64,000 bases of DNA, taken from assembly GCF_017161405.1 (NCBI RefSeq), contig NZ_CP071051.1, positions 2,108,001 to 2,172,000 on the forward strand, read 5' to 3'. The DNA comes from Leucobacter sp. CX169. GTDB lineage: Bacteria > Actinomycetota > Actinomycetes > Actinomycetales > Microbacteriaceae. The notes beneath the pieces are model-generated. The model was not told the DNA's origin, made no database searches, and saw only the letters and a list, made by a program, of their open reading frames with translations. The first letter of the stretch is position 1; each line of letters starts with the position of its first letter. Both the position numbers and the translations under genes were made by a program. Shown piece after piece: positions 33,940-41,148 of the stretch.

Positions 33940-34719
33940 CTAGCTACCTGAAAAATTCGCTGGGCGCTTTTCGGCGAATGCCGCTGCCCCCTCAGCAAAG
34001 TCGCGCGTCAGAGCAGACGAGACGCTCGCCGAGGCTTGCATCCGGAGAGCGGTGGCGAGCTGAGACTCCTCGGTCGCAACAATCGCGCCCTTCATGAGTC
34101 CAATCGCGCGGGTCGCGGCGTTCGCCAGCTGCGTGGCGAGTTCAGTGACCGCCGCATCCAGCTCCGTTGCCGCGACAACCTGGGTGATCAGGCCCCAACT
34201 TTGGGCCTCGACCACACCCACCATTTCTCCGGAGTAGAGCAGTCGCGCGACAACCTGACGCGGCACCATTGCTGGCAGCACTGCTGTGCCAGCCGCAATC
34301 CCTCGCAGCACGAAGGGAAGTCCGATCTTCGCGTCCTCCTCGGCGATAATGAAATCCGAGGCAAGCGCGATCTCAAGTCCTGCCCCGAGCGCGTAACGCT
34401 GAACTCGACAAATCACCGGCTTCTCAAGATGACGAATGGCGCTGACGAGCGCTGGGTAACCGCGCAGATACTCTTCGAGCGTGTCGTCGAACTTCGGATG
34501 CGCATCCGTGCCCATGTCGATCAGGTCGTCCCCTGCGCAGAAGGCGCGGCCGGCACCCTCGATAACGAGAACCCGCACTTCGGGGTCGAGCCCTGCCTGC
34601 CGAATACCGGCTCCGATCGCAGCGATCATGCTGTTATTCAGGGCGTTGAGCGCGTCCTGGCGGTCGAGGGTGATCCGGGCGATCCGATCATTGACGGAGT
34701 AGTGGACGTTGTCGGTCAT
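33940..34719 (-). CDS. Crotonase-family protein (enoyl-CoA hydratase-like, second Glu missing)
   Basis: A 259-residue crotonase-fold protein. The oxyanion-hole regions are EGAGRAFCAGDDLIDM and YALGAGLEIALASDF (first catalytic Glu, E116), but the second catalytic Glu region reads LPFVLRG, with Phe136 where hydratases have Glu. It should therefore not be an ordinary hydratase; isomerase, lyase or thioesterase-like activity is likelier. Its stop overlaps the adjacent 4HBT thioesterase gene by 4 bp. It is the second crotonase in the cluster. Confidence 0.88.
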   Translation of the reverse strand: MTDNVHYSVNDRIARITLDRQDALNALNNSMIAAIGAGIRQAGLDPEVRVLVIEGAGRAFCAGDDLIDMGTDAHPKFDDTLEEYLRGYPALVSAIRHLEKPVICRVQRYALGAGLEIALASDFIIAEEDAKIGLPFVLRGIAAGTAVLPAMVPRQVVARLLYSGEMVGVVEAQSWGLITQVVAATELDAAVTELATQLANAATRAIGLMKGAIVATEESQLATALRMQASASVSSALTRDFAEGAAAFAEKRPANFSGS

Positions 34720-35126
34720 TCTGAGTCCTTCTCGGGAGGGAGGATGTGGGTGCCGAGCGCGGCGCGAACGGAGTCGCTGAGGGGCTCAGCCCTTTTCGAT
34801 TCAGGGTCAACATTGACGTAGGTTGCGCGGCCGCGGCAGCACAGTTCCCCGCCCTGGCGCATTTCCTCGTACAGGGTGAGCGAGCTATTCCCCACCCGCT
34901 CGACCCAGGTGTGCACGACCACAGGATCCGGGTAGCGAAGCTCATGGATGAAGTCCACCGTGAGGTTTACGACGATCATTCGCCACTGGCTGAAGTCGTC
35001 CACTGGCCCGCAGAGGGGAAAGAAGTCTCGGCGCGCTGCCTCAAACCACACCGGGACAACGGTGTTATTGATGTGGCCAACGGCGTCGGTCTCGGAGACT
35101 CTGGGGTGGATCACGGTTTCAAACAC
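34716..35126 (-). CDS. 4HBT-family acyl-CoA thioesterase (YbgC-like)
   Basis: A 136-residue single hotdog protein. The catalytic-Asp motif is SETDAVGHINNTVVPVWFEAARRDFF, followed by the buried strand FIHELRYPDPVVVHTWVERVG. It hydrolyses short acyl-CoAs in relatives. It begins the second half of the cluster, 80 bp after the symporter, and overlaps the crotonase gene by 4 bp. Two different thioesterases within one degradation operon are notable. Confidence 0.88.
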   Translation of the reverse strand: MFETVIHPRVSETDAVGHINNTVVPVWFEAARRDFFPLCGPVDDFSQWRMIVVNLTVDFIHELRYPDPVVVHTWVERVGNSSLTLYEEMRQGGELCCRGRATYVNVDPESKRAEPLSDSVRAALGTHILPPEKDSE

Positions 35127-35151
35127 GAAGTTCCTAGCTACTGAGGGGTGC

Positions 35152-35184
35152 CGGGACGCCAGCCCAGATCGGACTGGCGCCCCG
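35152..35184 (-). repeat. Intercistronic hairpin within the cluster
   Basis: CGGGACGCCAG (35152-35162) with CTGGCGCCCCG (35174-35184): 11-bp stem, one mismatch, loop 11, in the only gap of size between the symporter and the 4HBT gene. No T-run on the transcript side. It may be an mRNA-processing or attenuation point. Confidence 0.5.
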
Positions 35185-35206
35185 ACGATTCATTCTTTAC
35201 TGCTTC

Positions 35207-36718
35207 TTATTGTGCGAAGCGTGCCTTCGCTTCGGCCGCATCCGCATCGGTGTACTCACGCTCGTGAGCGATAGCGATCCGGTGCAGGTCGAACTCGGTT
35301 GGCGGCTTCGTCAGCAGGCTGACGAAGATGCAGGCCACGAGGGAAACCGGCAGGGAGATCAGGATCTGCGAGAGTGCTGGCAGGCTGAATCCCCAGAGCA
35401 GAATCAGGTAGGAGGCGCCGCCGGCAATCGCGCCAGCCAGCGCGCCGATGCTGTTCATCCGCTTCCACCAGATGCCCAGTACCGTCGGGAAGAAGAGCGC
35501 CGAGGCAAGCAGGCCCATTGCGGCCGTATAGAGCAGTGTGAGCAACGCTGGCGGGTTCAGCGAGAGCGCAAGGGTGATGAGGCCAAAGACGATGATGCCG
35601 CCCTTGGTCATCTTGCGCTTCGTGTCGTCACTCATGCCCGGGCGGAACTCCGGCATGAGGTCGTAGGAGAACGCGGCGCTGAGGCCGAGGAGCATTGCGC
35701 TCACCGACGACATCACAGCCGCGAAAATACCCGCGAAGGCGACCGCCATCAGCCAGTTGGGCACGCTCTCGAGGAAGATCAGTAGCGTCTCGTCGGCGTT
35801 GTCGAGGTCGGCGCCGTTCGTGATGATGATCGTTGACGCGACGATCGCGATCACGGTGATAATGCCGGTGAAGACGTACAGACCCAGTCCGAGCACCAGC
35901 GATGCCCGGCCGGTGCGTTCGTTCTTTGCGGCGAACAGGCGCATGACGGTGTGCGGCAGAACTGCGTTGACAGTAGCCCATACGAGGAAGCCACCGACGT
36001 AGGCGACAAACGGGAAGGTGCCCTCGTCTCCGCCAGCGGTCCACTGCGGGCGAAGCTCTTGAGCGATCTCGTAAGAGTTGATCCCGCCCCCGTTGGTGGT
36101 CATTGCGATCGCACCCGTTGCGACGATGATGCCGATCATCAGCAGACCCTGGAAGAAGTCGGTCAGGGTCACCGCCTTCATGCCTCCGATGAAGGTGTAG
36201 AACACGTAGACGACACCGATCAGAACAACCGAGCCCGCATACGGAATGCCGAACAGCCGCTCGCCGATCATGCCGCCGACCTTCATCTGTGCCACCAGGT
36301 ACGCCACGAGGGTCACCACGAGAACGATCGGGACAATGATGTTCAGGCCCTTGTTCTTGAATCGCGCCTTGATGAACTCCGGCACCGTCGAGACGTTCAT
36401 ATTGCGCAGGGTCTTCGCCAGGAAGAACGTCGTGATGAGGTACCCGACTGCGACACCAGCGTTGTAGGCAGTGATGTAGCCCCAACCTCCGGCGTAGGAA
36501 AGGCCGAGGTTGCCGAGCATCGTGCCACCGGTTGCGAAGGCTGCGAAGATCGCGAATCCGTTGACCCAGAAGCCGACGCCACCGCCGCCGGTCAGGTACT
36601 CCTTTGCGGTGCCCGACGTCTTCTGGCGGGACGCGTAAATGCCAATGCCGACACAGATCAGCATGTAGGCAATGAGGACAATGAGCGGTAGAACTTGAAC
36701 CTTATCCACGTGCTTCAC
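35207..36718 (-). CDS. Sodium:solute symporter (SSS family)
   Basis: A 503-residue carrier with 13 or so helices, LeuT-fold SSS family. The family region is FATGGTMLGNLGLSYAGGWGYITAYNAG and the middle IGGMKAVTLTDFFQGLLM, with the helix 8-like MSSVSAMLLGLSAAFSYD. Relatives carry acetate, pyruvate, proline or other organic acids. It overlaps the small membrane protein gene by 17 bp and ends the first block of the cluster, so it probably imports the substrate the enzymes degrade. Confidence 0.93.
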   Translation of the reverse strand: MKHVDKVQVLPLIVLIAYMLICVGIGIYASRQKTSGTAKEYLTGGGGVGFWVNGFAIFAAFATGGTMLGNLGLSYAGGWGYITAYNAGVAVGYLITTFFLAKTLRNMNVSTVPEFIKARFKNKGLNIIVPIVLVVTLVAYLVAQMKVGGMIGERLFGIPYAGSVVLIGVVYVFYTFIGGMKAVTLTDFFQGLLMIGIIVATGAIAMTTNGGGINSYEIAQELRPQWTAGGDEGTFPFVAYVGGFLVWATVNAVLPHTVMRLFAAKNERTGRASLVLGLGLYVFTGIITVIAIVASTIIITNGADLDNADETLLIFLESVPNWLMAVAFAGIFAAVMSSVSAMLLGLSAAFSYDLMPEFRPGMSDDTKRKMTKGGIIVFGLITLALSLNPPALLTLLYTAAMGLLASALFFPTVLGIWWKRMNSIGALAGAIAGGASYLILLWGFSLPALSQILISLPVSLVACIFVSLLTKPPTEFDLHRIAIAHEREYTDADAAEAKARFAQ

Positions 36719-36986
36719 CGATCTCTACTGCAGCGTCTTCGCTGCGGTTGCTACTCTTGGCTTCGTCTTTGGGCGACGGCGTAATAAAGAGGTCGATGAT
36801 CATGACGGCGAGAGCCACGATCATGATGCCGACCATCAGCCAATTGATGATCGCGGTACCCGCGACCTGGGTGTTGAACGTGTATGGGTTGATCGCGAGC
36901 ACGCAGAGCGCGAGCACAACAATCGTTGAGATCAGCCGATACCGGGATATCGGGAAGAATCCCTTCGGATTATGCAGTTCCGACAT
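36702..36986 (-). CDS. Small two-helix membrane protein, likely symporter subunit
   Basis: A 94-residue protein with two membrane helices (about 18-34 and 49-69) and an acidic Ser/Lys tail. ATG 36986 has AAAGGA upstream; the longer frame on this strand is a shadow of the crotonase gene. It overlaps the symporter gene by 17 bp and the crotonase gene by 17 bp, so the three are tightly coupled. SSS carriers of organic acids often have such a small partner subunit (DUF4212-type). The sequence did not let me assign the family. Confidence 0.75.
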   Translation of the reverse strand: MSELHNPKGFFPISRYRLISTIVVLALCVLAINPYTFNTQVAGTAIINWLMVGIMIVALAVMIIDLFITPSPKDEAKSSNRSEDAAVEIGEARG

Positions 36987-37782
36987 GAGGGGTGTCCTTT
37001 CGTGGGACTTCATCGTTGAAGTTCGGCGGTCGTTTTTCGAGGAAGGCGGCCATGCCTTCTCGTTTCTGGGTCGTGGAGAACAGCACCGCTTGGGCGAGTT
37101 TTTCCACGAGCAGTCCGGAGTCGAGTCCGGGCTGGGTATCTCGGATGGCGAGCTTCGCCAGCCGGGCGGCGGCGGAGCCCTGCCGCTGGATCGTTCGAGC
37201 GAGTTCCCCCGCGCGTTCAAGCAGCGCTTCAGGTGACACGCATTCGCTGACCACATTGAGCTCGAGTGCGCGCGCGGCCTTGATCGGCGTGCCAGTGAGT
37301 ACGTGGTAGAGCGCCGGACCCTGCCCCACGATGCGAGACAGCCGCTGCGTTCCGCCGGCGCCCGGGATGATCCCGAGGGACAGTTCCGGAAGGCCAAGCG
37401 AAGCCAAGTCACTCGCGATCCTGATGTCACAGCTGAGCGCAAGCTCGAAGCCTCCGCCGAAGGCATATCCATTCACCGCGGCGATCGTCGGCTTTGGATA
37501 GCCGGCAAGCCAGGTGAAGAACTCCTGCATTCCGCTGCCTAGCGCCATTTCAAGGGGATCTTTCCCTGCCAGCTCAGCAATGTCGGCACCGGCTGCAAAG
37601 GCGCGCTGCCCGGAGCCGGTGACGATCACCACGGAGACCTCGGGGTCTCGTTCCCAGTTGAGAAGAGCAGTACGCATCTCGTCGATCATCTGGTCATTCA
37701 GGGCGTTGAGCGCCTCGGGACGATTCAGCGTTAGCGTCGCGATGCCCGAGGCGAGGCTCGTCTCGATCAGCACGGCGGTCAC
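36970..37782 (-). CDS. Enoyl-CoA hydratase
   Basis: A 270-residue crotonase. Both catalytic Glu are present: E113 in YAFGGGFELALSCDI and E133 in GLPELSLGIIPGAGGTQRL, the GAGGTQRL being the classical hydratase signature. It hydrates trans-2-enoyl-CoA to 3-hydroxyacyl-CoA. The dehydrogenase and thiolase genes next to it supply the following two steps. Confidence 0.93.
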   Translation of the reverse strand: MTAVLIETSLASGIATLTLNRPEALNALNDQMIDEMRTALLNWERDPEVSVVIVTGSGQRAFAAGADIAELAGKDPLEMALGSGMQEFFTWLAGYPKPTIAAVNGYAFGGGFELALSCDIRIASDLASLGLPELSLGIIPGAGGTQRLSRIVGQGPALYHVLTGTPIKAARALELNVVSECVSPEALLERAGELARTIQRQGSAAARLAKLAIRDTQPGLDSGLLVEKLAQAVLFSTTQKREGMAAFLEKRPPNFNDEVPRKDTPHVGTA

Positions 37783-38654
37783 GCCTTCTCTCCGTAACTA
37801 AAGAAGCCCTGCCCGGACTTGCGCCCGAGGTTCCCGGCCTCGTAGAGGTCAACCAAGCTTTTCGCCGGGCCATCGGCCGGGTCGCCGCTCTCTTGCGCCT
37901 GCAGGTTCTTGATGTGGTAGTTCACGTCGATTCCCGTCAGATCCAGAAGGGCAAACGGACCGATTGGGTGGCCCAATCCAGCGCGTACGGCCACGTCAAT
38001 ATCTTCTGCCGAGGCAATGCCTGCCTCGTAGAGGCTGAGCGCCTCGTCAAAGATCGCGGTCAGGATCCGGTTGACAACGAAGCCGAATATCTCTCGTGCA
38101 ATGAGTACCGGCTTCTTGCCCATCTGTTCGGCGAGGGCCATCGCTCGCGACACGGTCTCGTCGGAGGTGTGTTCGCCCTGCACGACCTCGACGAGCTCCA
38201 TAACGAGTGCCGGGTTAAAGAAGTGCATATTGCAGACCCGTGATGGGTCAACAACCACGCCGGAGAGCTTCGAGCTCACGATGCTGGAGCTGTTCGTCGC
38301 AAGCACCGCGTGCACCGGCGCGAGCCGAGAGAAGCGCTCGAAGAGATCACGTTTCGCCTCGAGGTTCTCCACGATCGCCTCGATCATGAAGTCGGCGTTC
38401 GCAGCGGCATCCTCAAGTTCCGTCGTGGTGCGCAGCCGAGCGAAGGCCGCGTCGGCCTCGTCCTGCGTGTTACGGCCCTTTGCTACGCGACGTTCCATGT
38501 GGCCGCGCAGCTCCGTCACCGCAGCATCGAGCCGGTTCACGTCAATGTCGAATAGCGTCACCTGGTGTCCGGCAAGCGCCCCAACGAGTGCGATTTGCGA
38601 ACCCATTGCGCCGCTCCCGCACACAGTGAGAGCGATTGGTGAAGTGGTGATCAT
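37779..38654 (-). CDS. 3-hydroxyacyl-CoA dehydrogenase
   Basis: A 291-residue single-function enzyme. The Rossmann start CGSGAMGSQIALVGALAG with Asp after beta-2 (LFDID) indicates NAD use. The active-site NSSSIVSS and HFFNPALVMELVEVV (catalytic His) are intact, as is the C-terminal IDVAVRAGLGHPIGPFALLDLTGID. It oxidises 3-hydroxyacyl-CoA to 3-ketoacyl-CoA. Overlaps of 4 bp with both neighbours make it part of a coupled run. Confidence 0.94.
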   Translation of the reverse strand: MITTSPIALTVCGSGAMGSQIALVGALAGHQVTLFDIDVNRLDAAVTELRGHMERRVAKGRNTQDEADAAFARLRTTTELEDAAANADFMIEAIVENLEAKRDLFERFSRLAPVHAVLATNSSSIVSSKLSGVVVDPSRVCNMHFFNPALVMELVEVVQGEHTSDETVSRAMALAEQMGKKPVLIAREIFGFVVNRILTAIFDEALSLYEAGIASAEDIDVAVRAGLGHPIGPFALLDLTGIDVNYHIKNLQAQESGDPADGPAKSLVDLYEAGNLGRKSGQGFFSYGEKA

Positions 38655-39874
38655 GCCTGGCTCCTCGTTGCGCTTTCGGCGCTGGTCAAGTCGGCTAGGG
38701 GCGCGTCCATGCCCGGTATTTCGCGTTCAAGGGAGAGGGCGATGCCCTGTCCCCCGCCGATACACGCAGTGACGAGGCCTCGACGAAGGCCGCGCGTGCC
38801 CAGCTCGGTGATGATCTTGGCGATCAGCATTGTTCCCGTTGCCGCGATCGGGTGGCCGTGCGCAATGGCGCCGCCCAGCACGTTGAGTTTCTCGGCGGGG
38901 ATCCGCAGCTCTTCCTGGCAGGCGAGCACCTGAGCTGCGAACGCCTCGTTGAGTTCCACCAGGTCGAAGTCCTCAAGACGCTGCCCGGTCGCGGCAAGGA
39001 GCTTCCGAACTGCAGGCACTGGGCCGATGCCCATTCGGGTGGGGTCAACTCCGGCGACCGCCCACCCGGTGATGGTCGCGAGTGGAGTAATTCCCCGCGC
39101 GTTTGCCTCGGCTCGGCTCATCACCACCGTCGCAGCCGCACCGTCGTTGATCCCTGATGCGTTGCCTGCAGTAACGCTGCCCTCGGGGTCGAACACTGAA
39201 CGAAGGCTCGCAAGTTTTTCGATTGAACTATCTGCACGAGGGTGCTCGTCCCGCAGAAAGAGCGAGCCGTCCGGCTGAGCAACCCCAACGAGATGTTCGT
39301 CAAAGGCGCCGCGCGCCTGGGCCGCCGCCATACGCTTCTGACTCTCAAGGGCATACGCGTCCTGCGCCGAACGTGAGATTCCGTAGTCCGCCGCGAGGTT
39401 CTCAGCGGTGATCCCCATCACCGGGTCACCAATCTCCGCCGGCGCCAGTTCACGGCGCAGAAAACGAGGCGGCTGAGCATCGTATGCGCGAGCGCTGCGC
39501 GCAAGCTGATGCGGCTCGTTCGTCATGCTTTCTGCCCCACCGGCAACGTAGATTCCGCCTGTGGCAAGCACCGCCTGTGCAGCGAGCGCCACCGAATTGA
39601 TGCCGGATCCGCACTGACGATCGATCGTCAGCGCCGGCACGCTTTCGCCCAGCCCGGCGTGCAACGAGGCGACTCGCGCCACGTTGCCCTGCGGCGAGAG
39701 AGTGTTACCCAAAATCACATCAGTGATGTCCTCGGGGGCAACTCCGGCTCGGGCCACCGCTTCGCGAATGACAATGCCGCCAAGTTCCGATGCTTGGTAG
39801 CCGGCAAGCGCACCGCCTTTGCGGCCAATCGCGGTACGTACCGCGGAAACAATTACAGGAAGTGAGTCGTTCAA
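38651..39874 (-). CDS. Acetyl-CoA acyltransferase (thiolase)
   Basis: A 407-residue thiolase. Nucleophile Cys88 is in DRQCGSGINSVALAAQ; the His/Cys pair of the second half is in NEAFAAQ, GGAIAHGHPIAATG and CIGGGQGIA. The enzyme cleaves 3-ketoacyl-CoA with CoA, releasing acetyl-CoA. It follows the alcohol dehydrogenase with a 4-bp overlap. With the dehydrogenase and hydratase it gives three of the four classic beta-oxidation steps; the acyl-CoA dehydrogenase is absent. Confidence 0.94.
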   Translation of the reverse strand: MNDSLPVIVSAVRTAIGRKGGALAGYQASELGGIVIREAVARAGVAPEDITDVILGNTLSPQGNVARVASLHAGLGESVPALTIDRQCGSGINSVALAAQAVLATGGIYVAGGAESMTNEPHQLARSARAYDAQPPRFLRRELAPAEIGDPVMGITAENLAADYGISRSAQDAYALESQKRMAAAQARGAFDEHLVGVAQPDGSLFLRDEHPRADSSIEKLASLRSVFDPEGSVTAGNASGINDGAAATVVMSRAEANARGITPLATITGWAVAGVDPTRMGIGPVPAVRKLLAATGQRLEDFDLVELNEAFAAQVLACQEELRIPAEKLNVLGGAIAHGHPIAATGTMLIAKIITELGTRGLRRGLVTACIGGGQGIALSLEREIPGMDAPLADLTSAESATRSQA

Positions 39875-41031
39875 GTGAGCTGCTCCATCAGTGGGCTCGG
39901 CGCCGGCTGCGAGGTCTCGCCTGGCATCGGAAACGTGATCATCTGCCGAAGGGCTCGGCCCTCTGCAAGCAGATCCATTGCCTCGTTGAGTCCGTCAAGG
40001 CTGATATGCGAACTCACCAACCGCTCAACGGGAAGTCGCCCCGAACGCCAGAACTCGGCAAAGATCGGGATGTCGCGCTGCGGAAGGGCTGAGCCTAGGT
40101 AGCAACCGACGATCGTTCTGGCCTCGGCGACGAGTCCGAGCGGGGAGATCGACGAGCGAGCGTCAGCGTGCGGGAGCCCGACCGTGATGGTCTTTCCACC
40201 TGGCGCAGTCAGCTGCACGGCGGTTTCGAACGCGGGGGCGCTGCCCGCAGCCTCGATAACGCAATCTGCCGTTTCTCCGGCAGCCAGCATCTCCTGCGGC
40301 GTGAATGCAGCGATAGCGCCGAGCTGGCGAGCGAGCTCGAGCTTCTCGGGGTTCATATCGACGCCGATCACCGGGCCTTGCCCGACCGCAATCGCGGTCA
40401 TCAGAGCCGCCATCCCGACACCGCCGAGCCCGACGACGATGGTGCGCTGGCCCGGCTGCAACCGCGCTTCGTTGAGCACTGCACCGCCACCCGTGAGCAC
40501 AGCACAGCCCAGCAAGGCGGCAACTTCTGCGGGCACATCGCTATCAACTCGCACGAGGGAGCGGTAGTCAACGACCGCATGGCTCGCAAATCCCGAAACC
40601 CCTAGATGATGGGCCACCGGCTCGCCGTCACGGCTGAGACGAACGTCGCCCTCGAAAAGGGTGCCCAACGTGTTCGAACGGGTGCCCGGCTCACAGGGCA
40701 ACCGTCCTCCTGCGAGGCACCCATCACATTTCCCGCAACGAGGCAGGAAGGTGAGTACCACTCGGTCTCCGACGGCCAAGTCGGACACCTGCCCACCAAA
40801 GGCTTCGACGATCCCGGCGGCCTCGTGGCCGAGGAGCATCGGCACTGGCCGAGGTCTGTTGCCGTCCACCACGGAAAGGTCGGAGTGGCAGAGCCCAGCG
40901 CTTTCGATCCGAACAAGCACCTCGCTCGGGCCGGGCGCCGCGAGCGAGAGCTCGCTAATGCTGATGGGCTGGCTCGAGGCGAACGGACGAGGTCGCCCAA
41001 CTGCCTCGAGAACTGCGCCGTATATCTTCAC
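39871..41031 (-). CDS. Zinc-dependent alcohol dehydrogenase (MDR family)
   Basis: A 386-residue dehydrogenase starting at GTG 41031 (GGGG upstream). Catalytic zinc: SAGLCHSDLSV and LLGHEAAGIVE; structural zinc: PRCGKCDGCLAGGRLPC. Coenzyme loop VVGLGGVGMAAL, with GVDMN after beta-2 (Asp, NAD). First gene of the cluster and opposite the GAF-PucR regulator. It may oxidise the alcohol or hydroxy compound that feeds the ligase and beta-oxidation genes. The length and zinc-loop pattern fit class III-like or aryl-alcohol enzymes. Confidence 0.92.
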   Translation of the reverse strand: MKIYGAVLEAVGRPRPFASSQPISISELSLAAPGPSEVLVRIESAGLCHSDLSVVDGNRPRPVPMLLGHEAAGIVEAFGGQVSDLAVGDRVVLTFLPRCGKCDGCLAGGRLPCEPGTRSNTLGTLFEGDVRLSRDGEPVAHHLGVSGFASHAVVDYRSLVRVDSDVPAEVAALLGCAVLTGGGAVLNEARLQPGQRTIVVGLGGVGMAALMTAIAVGQGPVIGVDMNPEKLELARQLGAIAAFTPQEMLAAGETADCVIEAAGSAPAFETAVQLTAPGGKTITVGLPHADARSSISPLGLVAEARTIVGCYLGSALPQRDIPIFAEFWRSGRLPVERLVSSHISLDGLNEAMDLLAEGRALRQMITFPMPGETSQPAPSPLMEQLT

Positions 41032-41077
41032 GTAACCGGTACCCCTTTGTGTGCTGCTGCGGTTCGAAGACCAATCG

Positions 41078-41106
41078 TTGCAGGGTCACTTCGGCATTCA
41101 TATATT
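41078..41106 (+). promoter_or_regulatory. Promoter of the GAF-PucR gene
   Basis: -35 TTGCAG (41078-41083), 17 bp, -10 TATATT (41101-41106). Just downstream, AATCAC (41111-41116) and GTGATT (41128-41133) form an inverted repeat with an 11-bp spacer before the ATG at 41149; the site could serve the regulator for its own control. Confidence 0.6.
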
Positions 41107-41148
41107 AGCGAATCACACAAGAGTCGCGTGATTGTGTACGATCTGACC

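Noticed and set aside
40606-41148. 181-codon upstream extension of the PucR gene
   Set aside because: It overlaps the alcohol dehydrogenase antisense and lacks family sequence; the promoter at 41078-41106 lies downstream of it.
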